This document shows, one piece after another, positions 1-8,338 of a stretch of 64,000 bases of DNA. The stretch lies in contig CAVONI010000009.1 of NCBI GenBank assembly GCA_963697285.1, positions 62,001-126,000 of the forward strand, read 5' to 3'. The notes beneath the pieces are model-generated. The model had not been told where the DNA came from, ran no database searches, and saw only the letters and a program-made list of their open reading frames with translations. Made by a program: the position numbers and the translations under genes. Source of the DNA: JAEUQQ01 sp963697285. GTDB taxonomy: Bacteria; Acidobacteriota; Vicinamibacteria; Vicinamibacterales; JAFNAJ01. How positions within the stretch are numbered: position 1 is the first letter of the stretch; each line of letters begins with the position of its first letter.

Positions 1-46
1 TGCGCGCGAGCAAGACCATCGCTGCGCGGTAGAAGTCGCCAGGCGT

Positions 47-78
47 GGCCACGGACCTCTCAGCGGAGGCCCGTGGCC
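47..78. terminator. Strong hairpin, probable transcription terminator
   Basis: GGCCACGG at 47-54 pairs with CCGTGGCC at 71-78, and CCTC at 56-59 pairs with GAGG at 66-69 inside it. The hairpin lies just past the 3' end of the decayed minus-strand fragment ending at 118, so it may be the old terminator of that gene. It could instead end a plus-strand gene whose last codons stop at 30-32. No clear T-run follows on either strand. Bases 1-46 hold nothing I can assign. Confidence 0.5.
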
Positions 79-117
79 GCGCCGTGCCACAAGCGTCGCT
101 CCCGAAGACCCGCCGCG

Positions 118-436
118 CTACAGCGGCCAGGCGCACTGGAACTTGATCAGCTTGTACGTCAGCGCCAGATCCCACTCGTCGTTGGGATCGTCGATCTTGA
201 TGCCATGCGCGGTCGTGTCGCCCCGACAGGTCGTCGCGCCCGGTCGCCAGGCTCCAGGCGCCGACCAGCGGTTCTTGTTCCTGCGGAAGCGCGAGGTGGC
301 GTCACGTCGCATCGGCGCCGGTCATCCAGTTCCCGCCGCGACCGCGCGGGTCGCCCACCGACGCGGTCGCACCGACCCACGACTCGCGTCCGATGTTCTG
401 CTTCACGCGGCCGACCAGCATCCCCACCGCCTCTGC
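118..436 (-). pseudogene. Decayed C-terminal fragment of a DUF5916-family outer-membrane protein
   Basis: Reading the minus strand from about 436, one frame gives AVGMLVGRVKQNIGRESWVG and then a glycine-rich GNWMTGADAT stretch that stops near 304. Another frame resumes with TSRFRRNKN. A third gives LVGAWSLATGRDDLSG, and the second returns with TAHGIKIDDPNDEWDLALTYK before a stop at 118. Joined together these resemble the barrel part of DUF5916 proteins, which carry a family-9-like carbohydrate-binding domain and an outer-membrane barrel and are common in Acidobacteriota and Bacteroidota. That family identification is from memory. Only about 105 of an expected 700 or more residues remain, with at least three frame changes in 320 bp, so this is a relic and not a simple sequencing slip. 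The rest of the gene is not next to it: the porin ends at 496. Confidence 0.6.
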
Positions 437-495
437 ATCGCACACCGGGGGATGCCGCCCGATGGCGACGTCCCCCGGGAGTATGCAGCGCGCGT

Positions 496-2946
496 TCAGA
501 ACCGGTAGCGCAGTCCCACGAACCCGATGTGCGCGTCGTAGCTCGGCGCGAGGTAGGTGCCGAGGTTGAACAGCCGGTTGCCCCACTGGAACGACCGCGA
601 CGTGTCGCGCAGCAACGTATCAGCGCCCAGCGACTCGACCCACGGCTGGTTCGAGCCCTGCTGCCAGTCGGTCAGCGCATAGGTCTCGTAGCTGTAGCCG
701 ACGATGGCGGTGAACGCCCTCACCGGGAACTCGAGGCGCAGGTTGACGACCTGCAGATCTTCGCTGATGGTCGGGGGCGTCGAGAACGCGAACTGGTGGT
801 TGGGCGGGAACGGCGTACCGTCGTAATTCGTCACGCCGAAGCCGTCGTAGGCGATGTCAACGTCGGCCAGCGACATCGTGTAGTCGGCGATCAACGTCAG
901 CCGCTCGGGCACCAGCTGCAGCGTGGCCCCGAAGCCGCCGCTCCACGTCTGATCGTCGGTATCGGCGGTCCACTGGCTGGTCGCGCGCGTCCAGGGGCCG
1001 AGTTCTGCCGTGGCGACCGCCGAGGGGTTCGCCTTGTTGTTCTCGTTGAACTCGAGCGACCGGTGCAGGCTGGTGCCGTTGTCGCGGGCGATGAACCCGT
1101 TGAGCGTCACCCTCGGCGACGGCTGCACGAAGACGTCGACGCCATAGCGCAGCCGCGTATCTTCGAGCCATCCAAGCTGATCGCCCGGCGACGTCGCCGC
1201 CTGTTCGGCCAGGCCCGTCCCCAACAGCGGCTGCGACGGCGCGACGCCGGAGTCGAAATCGTCGTTGCGGTAGCGCACGTAGGCCGCGATCGCGACCAGG
1301 TCTCGTGGCGTCAGGTTGACGCGAACGTCGAGTTGCTGGCGCTGGCGGTCAGACACGTCGAAGCGTCGCATGTCGGGATGGTTGTCGAAGGTCAGTGCGG
1401 GGTTGTTGTTGTCGACGCCGCTGTCGGTCTGGGAGTACCAGTAGCCCTCGTGCGTGACCTCGTTGTTGTAGTCGCCGCCGTCGCGCGTGCCGTAGACGTA
1501 CCGGCCCTCGATGAGCATCCAGGTCACCGGCTTCATCCGCAGGGTCGCGCGGAACATCTGCTCGGTCGTATCAGCCTCGCGATGGTCGCGACCGATGGCC
1601 TCGCGCTCGTAGCCGAAGATCACGCTGCTGCGGCTCGGCAGACGCCAGGTGAGATCGGCACCGAGGTTCTGGCGGTCCCAGGCGATCGGCAGGCTCACGC
1701 GCTTGTTGACGAAGCTCACGGTGCCGTTGAGGTTGGACGTGTCTGACGTCACGTACTGCCAGTTGCTCGACGGCGTGTCGTTCGAGAGGTTGTACTGGCG
1801 GAAAAAGGCGCGCAGGTTGAGTTTCGGTGCTGGCGCCACGACGTAGTCGGCCGACAGGTGGACGGTGCTCATCGACGCATCAGCTGTCGATCGTGGGAGC
1901 GTCGAATTGGCAAGGAGGCCGGTGATGGTGGCGTATGGCAGGAGGGTTTGGTCCTGCTCCATGCGGCCGTAGGCGGCCGTGCCCGTGAGTCGGCTGTCGA
2001 AGGGGAGATCGACGCCGGCGGTCAACGTGGCGTTCTGATACCGGTTGTCGGGCGACAGCGGGCGCGCGCCGTACGTCGCCACGGCGCGATCCCACACGTC
2101 GTAGCTCGCACCCGGAGCCGCCGAGGCCCACACGTTCTCCCATCGCAGCGTGTCGATCGCGTTGGCGAAGTCAGAGAAGAGATACTCGGCACGCAACTGG
2201 TACCCGCTTCCCTCGTGCTCGAGCGCCACGGTGATGTCGCTCGTCTGCGTATCGACGGGCTCGGCCAACTGGACGTTGAGGGTGCGCGGCGGCCGGTCAC
2301 CGATCGGCCCGAACGTCGACTTCAGGCCGAACTTCGTCTGCCGATCGAACGCCACGGCCAGCTTCAGGCCGTCGCTGGCAAACCAGTCGGCGCCGAAGTG
2401 CCCATGGTTGGTCTGGACGGACAGCGGCGTAGGGTGGAGGAACTGCGACTGGTAGGTCGCCACGAGATCGTCGGTCGCCACCACGCCGGCCGTGTCGGCC
2501 GCGGCGGTCGCGAGCTTCTTGAACGTGACCGGGATCGTTGCCGGCACCTCGAACAACCCCGGCGCGGTCTGCGTGTAGGGCGTGAGGGCCTTGTTGCTGT
2601 AGTTGTGCGGCGTCTCGTTCCAGTCGGCGAAGAGCCGCCACCGGCCCGTCGCGCCCATGGCGGCCCTGATCGTCTGGTCGGCCCGCCCGACGTTGACGCC
2701 GCCGAGCGTGAAGTACCAGCCGGTGCCCGTGTCGAAGGCATCGAACGCGAGGCCCGGCACGACGTAGGCATCCTTGAGATCACGGTACTCGGTGAACTTG
2801 CTCGAGTTGGAGTTGTTGTCGATCTGCTGGACACCCTGGGTCACGCTGCCGGTCACGGTCACCGGCGGTGTCGCCTTGGGCGCGGGCGTCTGGGCAAGAG
2901 CCGGGGCGGTGACACACACCGCCAGCACAGCGAACATCTTCTTCAT
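496..2946 (-). CDS. MtrB/PioB-family decaheme-associated outer-membrane porin
   Basis: An 816-residue protein with a clear signal peptide (MKKMFAVLAVCVTAPALAQ) followed by amphipathic, aromatic-rich beta-strand sequence to the C-terminal ...GLRYRF, whose final Phe is typical of outer-membrane barrels. Proteins of this family form a sheath through the outer membrane into which a periplasmic decaheme cytochrome inserts, allowing electrons to cross (MtrAB, PioAB, DmsEF). The pairing with the decaheme gene only 11 bp upstream is the main support for the assignment. It is longer than Shewanella MtrB, and the N-terminal CxxC typical of Shewanella MtrB is not visible. No outer-surface cytochrome or terminal reductase gene lies beside it, so the extracellular partner is unknown. 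The start is the ATG before the signal peptide. It is probably co-transcribed with the cytochrome. Confidence 0.85.
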   Translation of the reverse strand: MKKMFAVLAVCVTAPALAQTPAPKATPPVTVTGSVTQGVQQIDNNSNSSKFTEYRDLKDAYVVPGLAFDAFDTGTGWYFTLGGVNVGRADQTIRAAMGATGRWRLFADWNETPHNYSNKALTPYTQTAPGLFEVPATIPVTFKKLATAAADTAGVVATDDLVATYQSQFLHPTPLSVQTNHGHFGADWFASDGLKLAVAFDRQTKFGLKSTFGPIGDRPPRTLNVQLAEPVDTQTSDITVALEHEGSGYQLRAEYLFSDFANAIDTLRWENVWASAAPGASYDVWDRAVATYGARPLSPDNRYQNATLTAGVDLPFDSRLTGTAAYGRMEQDQTLLPYATITGLLANSTLPRSTADASMSTVHLSADYVVAPAPKLNLRAFFRQYNLSNDTPSSNWQYVTSDTSNLNGTVSFVNKRVSLPIAWDRQNLGADLTWRLPSRSSVIFGYEREAIGRDHREADTTEQMFRATLRMKPVTWMLIEGRYVYGTRDGGDYNNEVTHEGYWYSQTDSGVDNNNPALTFDNHPDMRRFDVSDRQRQQLDVRVNLTPRDLVAIAAYVRYRNDDFDSGVAPSQPLLGTGLAEQAATSPGDQLGWLEDTRLRYGVDVFVQPSPRVTLNGFIARDNGTSLHRSLEFNENNKANPSAVATAELGPWTRATSQWTADTDDQTWSGGFGATLQLVPERLTLIADYTMSLADVDIAYDGFGVTNYDGTPFPPNHQFAFSTPPTISEDLQVVNLRLEFPVRAFTAIVGYSYETYALTDWQQGSNQPWVESLGADTLLRDTSRSFQWGNRLFNLGTYLAPSYDAHIGFVGLRYRF

Positions 2947-2957
2947 GGCGGCCTCCG

Positions 2958-3881
2958 CTACCTGGTGAGCTTCGCGCCCGACGGATGGTTCGATCCGTGT
3001 GCGCTGGTGTGACAATTCGAGCAGCCCGTTCCGTACGGATTGCTCACCCGGTTGTAGCGAGGCAGGTTGATGTGACCGCCGTACGAGTGGCAGGTCAGGC
3101 ACAGGAACGGATCCTTCGAGGTCAGGAGGTTGCGGTTGTTCGACCCATGCGCCGAGTGGCAATTCGCGCAGCTCTCGCGCACTGGCGCGTGCTCCCACAC
3201 GAAGGGGCCGCGCTTGTCGGCATGGCAGGTGAAACACGTGTCGTTGAGTGTCGGCTTGGTCAGCAGGCCGGGCGTCGCGCCGTGGACGTTGTGGCAGCTC
3301 GCGCAGTCCATGCGCTTTTCGCGCACGGGATGGTGCGACATCTTGTTCATGTCGGCACGCACCTCCTGGTGGCACTGGTAGCAGGTCGCGCCGGTGTCTG
3401 CCGAGGCGAGCAGGGCCTTCGGGCTCTTGACCTCCATCACGGTGTGGCACGCCGTGCAGCTCACGTCGTTCGACTGGTGCGGTCCGGCCTTCCACGCTAT
3501 CCGCGTGCCGCCCTGGTGACACTGCAGGCATACGGCCGACTGGGCCTTGGCGTCCTTGGCGAAGGCCAGCACGGCCGAGGGTTCTTCGACGTGCTTGCTG
3601 CGCGGGCCATGACAGCTCTCGCACTCGCCGGCGCCGTCGGGAGGCTGCACCGTGAACGCCCGCGCATGCGCGGTGTGGGCGTAGGTCTTCATGCCGTCCT
3701 CGTGGCACGTGCGGCATGTCTCGGGATCGTTGACGAACGTGGCCCCTGCGAACGCAGGGTTCACGGCCACCCAGTCGACCGTCTTCTTCGGGGTCTTTGC
3801 ACCGACGACGCTCCAGCCCAATGCGAGCGCCAGCACACCGGTCGCGCCGGCCAGTGCCACCCATCGTCCTGATATCACCAT
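2958..3881 (-). CDS. DmsE/MtrA-type decaheme c-type cytochrome
   Basis: A 307-residue protein with an N-terminal membrane/signal segment (about residues 7-27, no lipobox) and exactly ten CxxCH haem-binding motifs: CRTCH, CESCH, CLQCH, CTACH, CYQCH, CASCH, CFTCH, CANCH, CLTCH and CSNCH. Length and haem number match the MtrA/PioA/DmsE family of periplasmic electron carriers that plug into MtrB-type porins. It should carry electrons from the inner membrane or periplasm to the porin, or in the reverse direction. The direction and final donor or acceptor cannot be read from sequence. It is the first gene of a two-gene operon with the porin, and a two-component system lies directly upstream on the same strand with a matching operator between them. 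Confidence 0.93.
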   Translation of the reverse strand: MVISGRWVALAGATGVLALALGWSVVGAKTPKKTVDWVAVNPAFAGATFVNDPETCRTCHEDGMKTYAHTAHARAFTVQPPDGAGECESCHGPRSKHVEEPSAVLAFAKDAKAQSAVCLQCHQGGTRIAWKAGPHQSNDVSCTACHTVMEVKSPKALLASADTGATCYQCHQEVRADMNKMSHHPVREKRMDCASCHNVHGATPGLLTKPTLNDTCFTCHADKRGPFVWEHAPVRESCANCHSAHGSNNRNLLTSKDPFLCLTCHSYGGHINLPRYNRVSNPYGTGCSNCHTSAHGSNHPSGAKLTR

Positions 3882-3972
3882 GACTCCTCGTCTTTCGTGT
3901 GCCGGGAGGGTATGAAGGAACGAACCGACACGAACCTGCTGGGCAGTGTAGGGAGGAAGCAGCCGCCGCCCA

Positions 3973-4000
3973 CTGAAGAGTTCCTGAACTTCTGTTCAGG
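3973..4000. promoter_or_regulatory. Response-regulator-type direct-repeat operator upstream of the cytochrome operon
   Basis: CTGAAG (3973-3978) and CTGAAC (3984-3989) repeat at 11-bp spacing, followed at the next 11-bp step by TTCAGG (3995-4000). This is the layout expected for tandem binding by an OmpR-type regulator. The same layout with 24 of 28 identical bases occurs at 6250-6277 in front of the adjacent response-regulator gene. It sits about 90-120 bp upstream of the cytochrome start. The last two boxes also form a 7-bp inverted repeat with a 4-nt loop, so a hairpin is an alternative reading. Confidence 0.65.
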
Positions 4001-4027
4001 ATCCACGGGCAGGGACCTGGCGCGAGG

Positions 4028-5431
4028 TTACGCGCCCACAGGCGAGGGGCCGACCGGGAGCGTGAGCACCACGCGGGTACCGCCCGTGGGCGCTTCGGCG
4101 ATCTCGACCGTTCCGTGGTGCGCGGCCATCACCGACGCCACGATCGCCAGGCCAAGACCGGAGCCTCGCGCCGCGTGGTCGCCGCCGCCGCCGATCCGAT
4201 AGAAGCGCTCGAGCACGCGCTCGCGTTCAGCGGCCGGAATCCCGGGCCCCTGGTCGTCGACGACCACCTGGACGCCCCGGGGGGTTCCGGTGAGCGCCAC
4301 GCGAATCTCACCGCCATCGGGCGTGTACTTGATGGCGTTGTCGATGACATTCATGACCGCCAGCCGCACCATCAGCGGATCGGCCGTGACGACGACTGCT
4401 CCATGCGACTCGGGGACGAACAGGATGCGCCGCTCGTCGGCCAGTACGCTCAACTGTGACACCACGTCGCTGACCATGCGGCCGACGTCGAGGGCGACCG
4501 GCGCGAGGTGCACCCGTCCGCTCTCCCACCGCGACAGTGTCAGCAGGGTATCGACGAGCCGGTTGAGCCGGTCGGCCTCCTCGAGCATGCTGCCGATGAC
4601 CTCGCGGCACTCGTCAACCGTCTGCGCCTCGCGCAGCCCCACCTCGCCGACGCTGCGGATGGCAGTCAGCGGCGTGCGGAGTTCGTGCGACGCATCGGCC
4701 GAGAACCGCTTCAATCGCTCGAACGACTCCTGCAATCGGGCGAAGGTGTCGTTGAACACCAGGGCGAGTTGCCCGAGTTCGTCAGCGGGATTCTCGACCT
4801 CGAGGCGTTCTGACAGGTGCTCGGCACGGATGACGCCGGCGCGAGCGGCCATGCGCGAGAGCGGGCCGAGCGCGCGGCCGGAGATCACGTGACCGGCCAG
4901 TGCCGCGCCCAGGACCGCGAGCGGCGCCACAATCGAGAAGATGAGGACGAGCCGCCTCACGTCGCGACGCAATGCGTCTTCGCTGCGGGCAACGCGAATC
5001 ATGGCGGGAAGGTCGCCAAGCTCGCGCTCGAGCGTGAGCGTGCGGACGCGGGCACCGGCCGGCGTCTGGATCGAACGGAACCCCATCGCCGCGGAATCGG
5101 GCGGCGGGATGGCCGACCGGATGAACGGCTGACGTGCGGCCCCGCGGACGAACAAGGCGTCGCCGGAGGTCCCGAACACTTCGACCCACCGCTGTGTGCC
5201 GGCATCGTAGCCGAGGTCGCGGGTGGCGTCGGTGCGCCACTGGATCGTCGTGTCACGCACCACCAGCATCTCGGCCGCGACCTCGAGGTCTTCCTCGAGA
5301 TGGTGATCGAGCGCGTCCCGCATCGCGTCCCACTGGATGATGAGGATGGCGGCCAGGAACGGTACGAGGATCAACAGGATCGAAGCCGCAAACCAGATCG
5401 TCAGGCGCGTCCGCAGGCGCAGGCGCGTCAC
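4028..5431 (-). CDS. Two-component sensor histidine kinase
   Basis: A 467-residue membrane sensor kinase. Transmembrane segments lie at about 10-32 and 161-180, enclosing a periplasmic sensor region of about 130 residues with no recognised domain. A HAMP linker follows, then the H-box (SADASHELRTPLTAIR) with phospho-accepting His249, an N-box (NVIDNAIKYTP) and G-boxes (DDQGPGIP, GSGLGLAI). It should autophosphorylate and pass the phosphate to the regulator encoded just upstream. The chosen GTG start (5431) overlaps the regulator's stop codon by 4 bp (GTGA), a sign of translational coupling, and the first transmembrane segment begins about ten residues later. The decaheme cytochrome and porin follow on the same strand, so the signal may be linked to respiration or electron acceptors (inference). 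Confidence 0.93.
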   Translation of the reverse strand: MTRLRLRTRLTIWFAASILLILVPFLAAILIIQWDAMRDALDHHLEEDLEVAAEMLVVRDTTIQWRTDATRDLGYDAGTQRWVEVFGTSGDALFVRGAARQPFIRSAIPPPDSAAMGFRSIQTPAGARVRTLTLERELGDLPAMIRVARSEDALRRDVRRLVLIFSIVAPLAVLGAALAGHVISGRALGPLSRMAARAGVIRAEHLSERLEVENPADELGQLALVFNDTFARLQESFERLKRFSADASHELRTPLTAIRSVGEVGLREAQTVDECREVIGSMLEEADRLNRLVDTLLTLSRWESGRVHLAPVALDVGRMVSDVVSQLSVLADERRILFVPESHGAVVVTADPLMVRLAVMNVIDNAIKYTPDGGEIRVALTGTPRGVQVVVDDQGPGIPAAERERVLERFYRIGGGGDHAARGSGLGLAIVASVMAAHHGTVEIAEAPTGGTRVVLTLPVGPSPVGA

Positions 5432-6111
5432 GGCGCCCCCTCCCTGACGAGAAAGCCAACCCCTCGCACGGTGTGGATCAGCCGCGGCAGGGTGCCCTGA
5501 TCGATTTTCTTCCGCAAGCGGGTGATGTGCACGTCGATGACGTTGTCGAGCGGGGTCCCGCGCGAGGGTTCCTTCCACACGTCGCGGGCGAGCATCTCGC
5601 GAGACACGATCTGCCCGTGATGCTTGAGCAGGTACTCGAGCAGCTCGAACTCGCGCGCCGTGAGATCGATAGGCTGCCCACCGCGTGACAGGACGCGCGT
5701 GAGGGGATCGAGTTCCAGGTCGGCGATGCGCAAGCGGAGGATGTCTTCGGGGCGCCCGCGCCGAAGCATCACGCGAAGGCGGGCCAACAACTCGGCGAAG
5801 GCAAAGGGCTTGACGAGGTAGTCATCCGCACCGGCGTCGAGTCCCCGCACCCGGTCTTCGATGGCATCACGCGCCGTCAGCACGAGGACGGGAACCACGA
5901 TGCCGCGTCCCCTCAGCGCGGTCAGGATCTCGATGCCGTCGCGACCCGGCAGGCCGAGATCGAGCAGGACCGCGTCGAAGGGCTCTGTCGTCGCCCTGAA
6001 GAAGCCGTCTTCGCCGCTGCGCGAGACGACGACCTCGTAGCCCTCGCCGCTCAGCCCGGCCCTGACGGCTCCGGCGACCTTCACGTCGTCTTCGACAACC
6101 AGAACGCGCAT
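5428..6111 (-). CDS. OmpR/PhoB-family response regulator
   Basis: A 227-residue regulator. Its receiver domain (about 1-115) has the acidic pocket E7-D8-D9, phospho-accepting Asp51 (LLDLGLP), Thr79 and Lys101. It is followed by a winged-helix DNA-binding domain (about 130-222) containing the LTAREFELLEYLLKH and VDVHITRLRKKI-like segments typical of OmpR/PhoB proteins. The ATG at 6111 is the only start that places the receiver domain at the very N-terminus. It is co-transcribed with its kinase (4-bp overlap). The matching direct repeats at 6250-6277 and 3973-4000 suggest that it regulates itself and the downstream cytochrome-porin genes. The 5' leader is about 140 bp or more and carries a strong hairpin. 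Confidence 0.95.
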   Translation of the reverse strand: MRVLVVEDDVKVAGAVRAGLSGEGYEVVVSRSGEDGFFRATTEPFDAVLLDLGLPGRDGIEILTALRGRGIVVPVLVLTARDAIEDRVRGLDAGADDYLVKPFAFAELLARLRVMLRRGRPEDILRLRIADLELDPLTRVLSRGGQPIDLTAREFELLEYLLKHHGQIVSREMLARDVWKEPSRGTPLDNVIDVHITRLRKKIDQGTLPRLIHTVRGVGFLVREGAP

Positions 6112-6156
6112 GCGCACTCGCGGTGGGACGGCTGGCGCGTCGCCCCAAGGGAAAGC

Positions 6157-6180
6157 GGCCGGAGGATCCACCCTCCGGCC
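6157..6180. promoter_or_regulatory. Hairpin in the leader of the response-regulator gene
   Basis: GGCCGGAGG (6157-6165) pairs with CCTCCGGCC (6172-6180) around a 6-nt loop. It lies between the predicted operator and the start codon of the regulator. It could be a leader structure, or a terminator for transcription arriving from the peptidase genes upstream. No T-run follows on the minus strand. Confidence 0.4.
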
Positions 6181-6249
6181 AAAGGAGCGACACCCGGGAC
6201 CACAGACCGAGGTGTCGCGCCAGCATACCCGCGGCAACCGCCCATGACC

Positions 6250-6277
6250 CTGAAGAGTACCTGAAGTTCTCGTCAGG
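6250..6277. promoter_or_regulatory. Response-regulator-type direct-repeat operator upstream of the regulator gene
   Basis: CTGAAG (6250-6255) and CTGAAG (6261-6266) repeat exactly with 11-bp spacing, followed by GTCAGG (6272-6277). It matches the element at 3973-4000 in sequence and spacing. It lies about 140 bp upstream of the response-regulator start, which fits autoregulation. Confidence 0.65.
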
Positions 6278-6322
6278 AAGGTGGCGTCAGCGACCCCGCT
6301 GGTGTCGCGCTGACGTCGCGCG

Positions 6323-8318
6323 TCAGGGCTGGTCCTGTCCGTTCGTTGCAGCCGGCACCTCACCCCAGATGTACTGGCCGAACCACTCGAGGTTGTGCTC
6401 CATCGCCGCGCGGTGTGCCTTGGGCGTGGTCAGGCTATGCCCCTGGCCCTTGTAGAGGATCAGCCGCGCCGGTACACCCTGGTCGAGAATCGCCTGGTAG
6501 AGCTCGTACGCGTTCGGCACGGGCACGCGGGGATCATTGGCGCCGTGTTGAATCAGCGTTGGCGCGCGCGCGCCCTTCGCATAGGTGATCGGCGAGGTCT
6601 TCGCGTAGATGGCCGGGTCGTCCCACGGGGTGGCCTTGAGGTACCGGCGCGTGAAGGGATGGATGTCGGTGTTGACGTAGTAGGTCATCCAGTCGGAGAT
6701 CCCGGCGCCCACCGACACCGCCTTGAAGCGCGCGCTGTCGTGCAGCGTGAGGAACGCCGAGATGTAGCCGCCCTGGCTCCAGCCCATCAGGCCCACGCGA
6801 TCGTTGTCGGCAATGCCCTGCGCCACCAGCGCGTCGATGCCCGAGAGCACGTCCCACGCGTCGCCCACCCCGAGGTTGCGGATGTTCAGCATCCGGAAGC
6901 GCTCGCCATAGCCGCTCGACCCGCGGTAGTTCGGCTCGAGGACGACCGCGCCCTTGTCGAGCCAGACCTCGATGGGATACGTCGGGCTCGTCGGCGAGTA
7001 CGGGATGGGCCGCGACGCGGTCGCCGGGCCCCCGTGCACGACGACCAGCAGCGGGTACCTGCGGCCCGGCGTGAAGCCCGCCGGCTTGTGGAGCACGCCT
7101 TCGATCGTGGTGCCGTCCTGGCTCTTCCAGGTGATCACCTCGCGGCTCGGCGCGGGCCACTCCGCGACCTGCGCGCCCATGCTCGTCAGTTGCTTCGGCT
7201 GCATGGTCTTCAGCGGCGCGACGTACAGCTCGCTGAAGCGCTGCCGGTCGGCGGCGACGAATGCGGCGGTGCCGAAGTCGCGCGTCAGCGAGAACGAGGT
7301 GCCTACCCACTCGTCGGCCGCGGCGTAGCGCGTGGTCGCGCCCGTCGCGGGATCGGCCGAGGTACAGGTACGCCCACGTCTTCTCGAAGGTCCAGAAGTA
7401 GATCCCCGCGGGGCCCCAGCCCACCATGATGGGACTCTCGTCCACCGCCGCGCGGACCGGTTGCACCGACCCGGTGTCGACATCCACGGTCGCGAGCCGC
7501 GATGTCGTGTAGTAGTAGGGCTCCTTCGCGTCCATCGTGCTGATGAACGCAATCTTCTTTCCATCGGGCGCCCAGACGGGCGTGGCGTCGAGTCCCGGGC
7601 GCACAACGAGCGGCCTGACCTTCGCCTCGGCGACCGACACGATCGAGAGATCCGCGTCGAAGTCGTTCCCGAGGTCACGGTTGATGCGGTGGTCGAAGGC
7701 GATTGACCGGCTGTCTGGCGACCACGAGAATCGCCCCACCGCGAACGCCCCCTCGGTGAGCCGCCTCGTGGTCTTCGACGCAAGGTCGAGCGCGTACAGG
7801 TGGCTGATCGGCTGATCCTGATCGTGAATCTCGACGTCGCCGTACCGGCTCTCGCGATCCTTCACGGCCGCGGACTTCGGGTTCAGCGACGAGTAGGCGA
7901 TCGTCCGACCGTCGGGAGCCCAGGCGAATTCCAGGACGCCCTCGTCGGCCGACGTCAGGGCTTCGGCGTCACCGCCGGCGAGGTCGAGACGGTAGACCTG
8001 GCGCTTGGCACCACGGCTCGAGGTGAACGCGAGTTGCCGGCCGTCGGGCGACCATGCCGGCGAATCGCTCGACTGCTTCGCGTGGGTGACCTGGCGCGAC
8101 GCGCCCGACGCGACGTCGGCGAGCCAGACCTGCGTCACGTACTCGTTGTCGGTCCAGTTCACGTCGCGCACCGTGTAGGCCACGAACCGGCCGTCAGGCG
8201 AGATGGCCGGTGAGGCGGGACGCTTCAACGCGACCAACGCATCAACGGTGGGCCGTGTCTGCGCCGATGCGCTGACCGCGGCGAGCGTGAGCGCGACCAG
8301 GATTGCACGGGTCCGCAT
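6323..8318 (-). CDS. Secreted S9-family peptidase (prolyl oligopeptidase-like), one frame break
   Basis: The signal peptide (MRTRAILVALTLAAVSASAQ) is followed by WD40/PD40-like beta-propeller repeats (motifs such as WSPDGRQLAF and WAPDGKKIAF) and a C-terminal alpha/beta-hydrolase domain. After correction the protein has 664 residues with the catalytic triad Ser514 (GWSQGG), Asp595 (GANDPR) and His627 (GQGHS). It should cleave short peptides in the periplasm. The reading frame breaks near 7357, where one extra base turns YLYLADPATG into an out-of-frame run; removing it restores the frame exactly. As written, the product would lose its catalytic domain. It follows the CocE-like gene by 20 bp with a good AAGGAG site, so both are probably transcribed from the operator at 10331-10367. 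Confidence 0.85.
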
Positions 8319-8338
8319 GCTGTTCTCCTTGGAGCCAG

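Noticed and set aside
73..1746. Long plus-strand open frame (557 codons) opposite the porin gene
   Set aside because: Arg/Val/Ala-rich composition with no motif. It is the antisense shadow of a GC-rich gene whose own frame has a signal peptide and barrel features.
3983..4000. Hairpin CCTGAAC-TTCT-GTTCAGG read as a terminator after the histidine kinase
   Set aside because: The 11-bp periodic boxes recur in front of the regulator gene without the perfect hairpin, so an operator explains both sites better.
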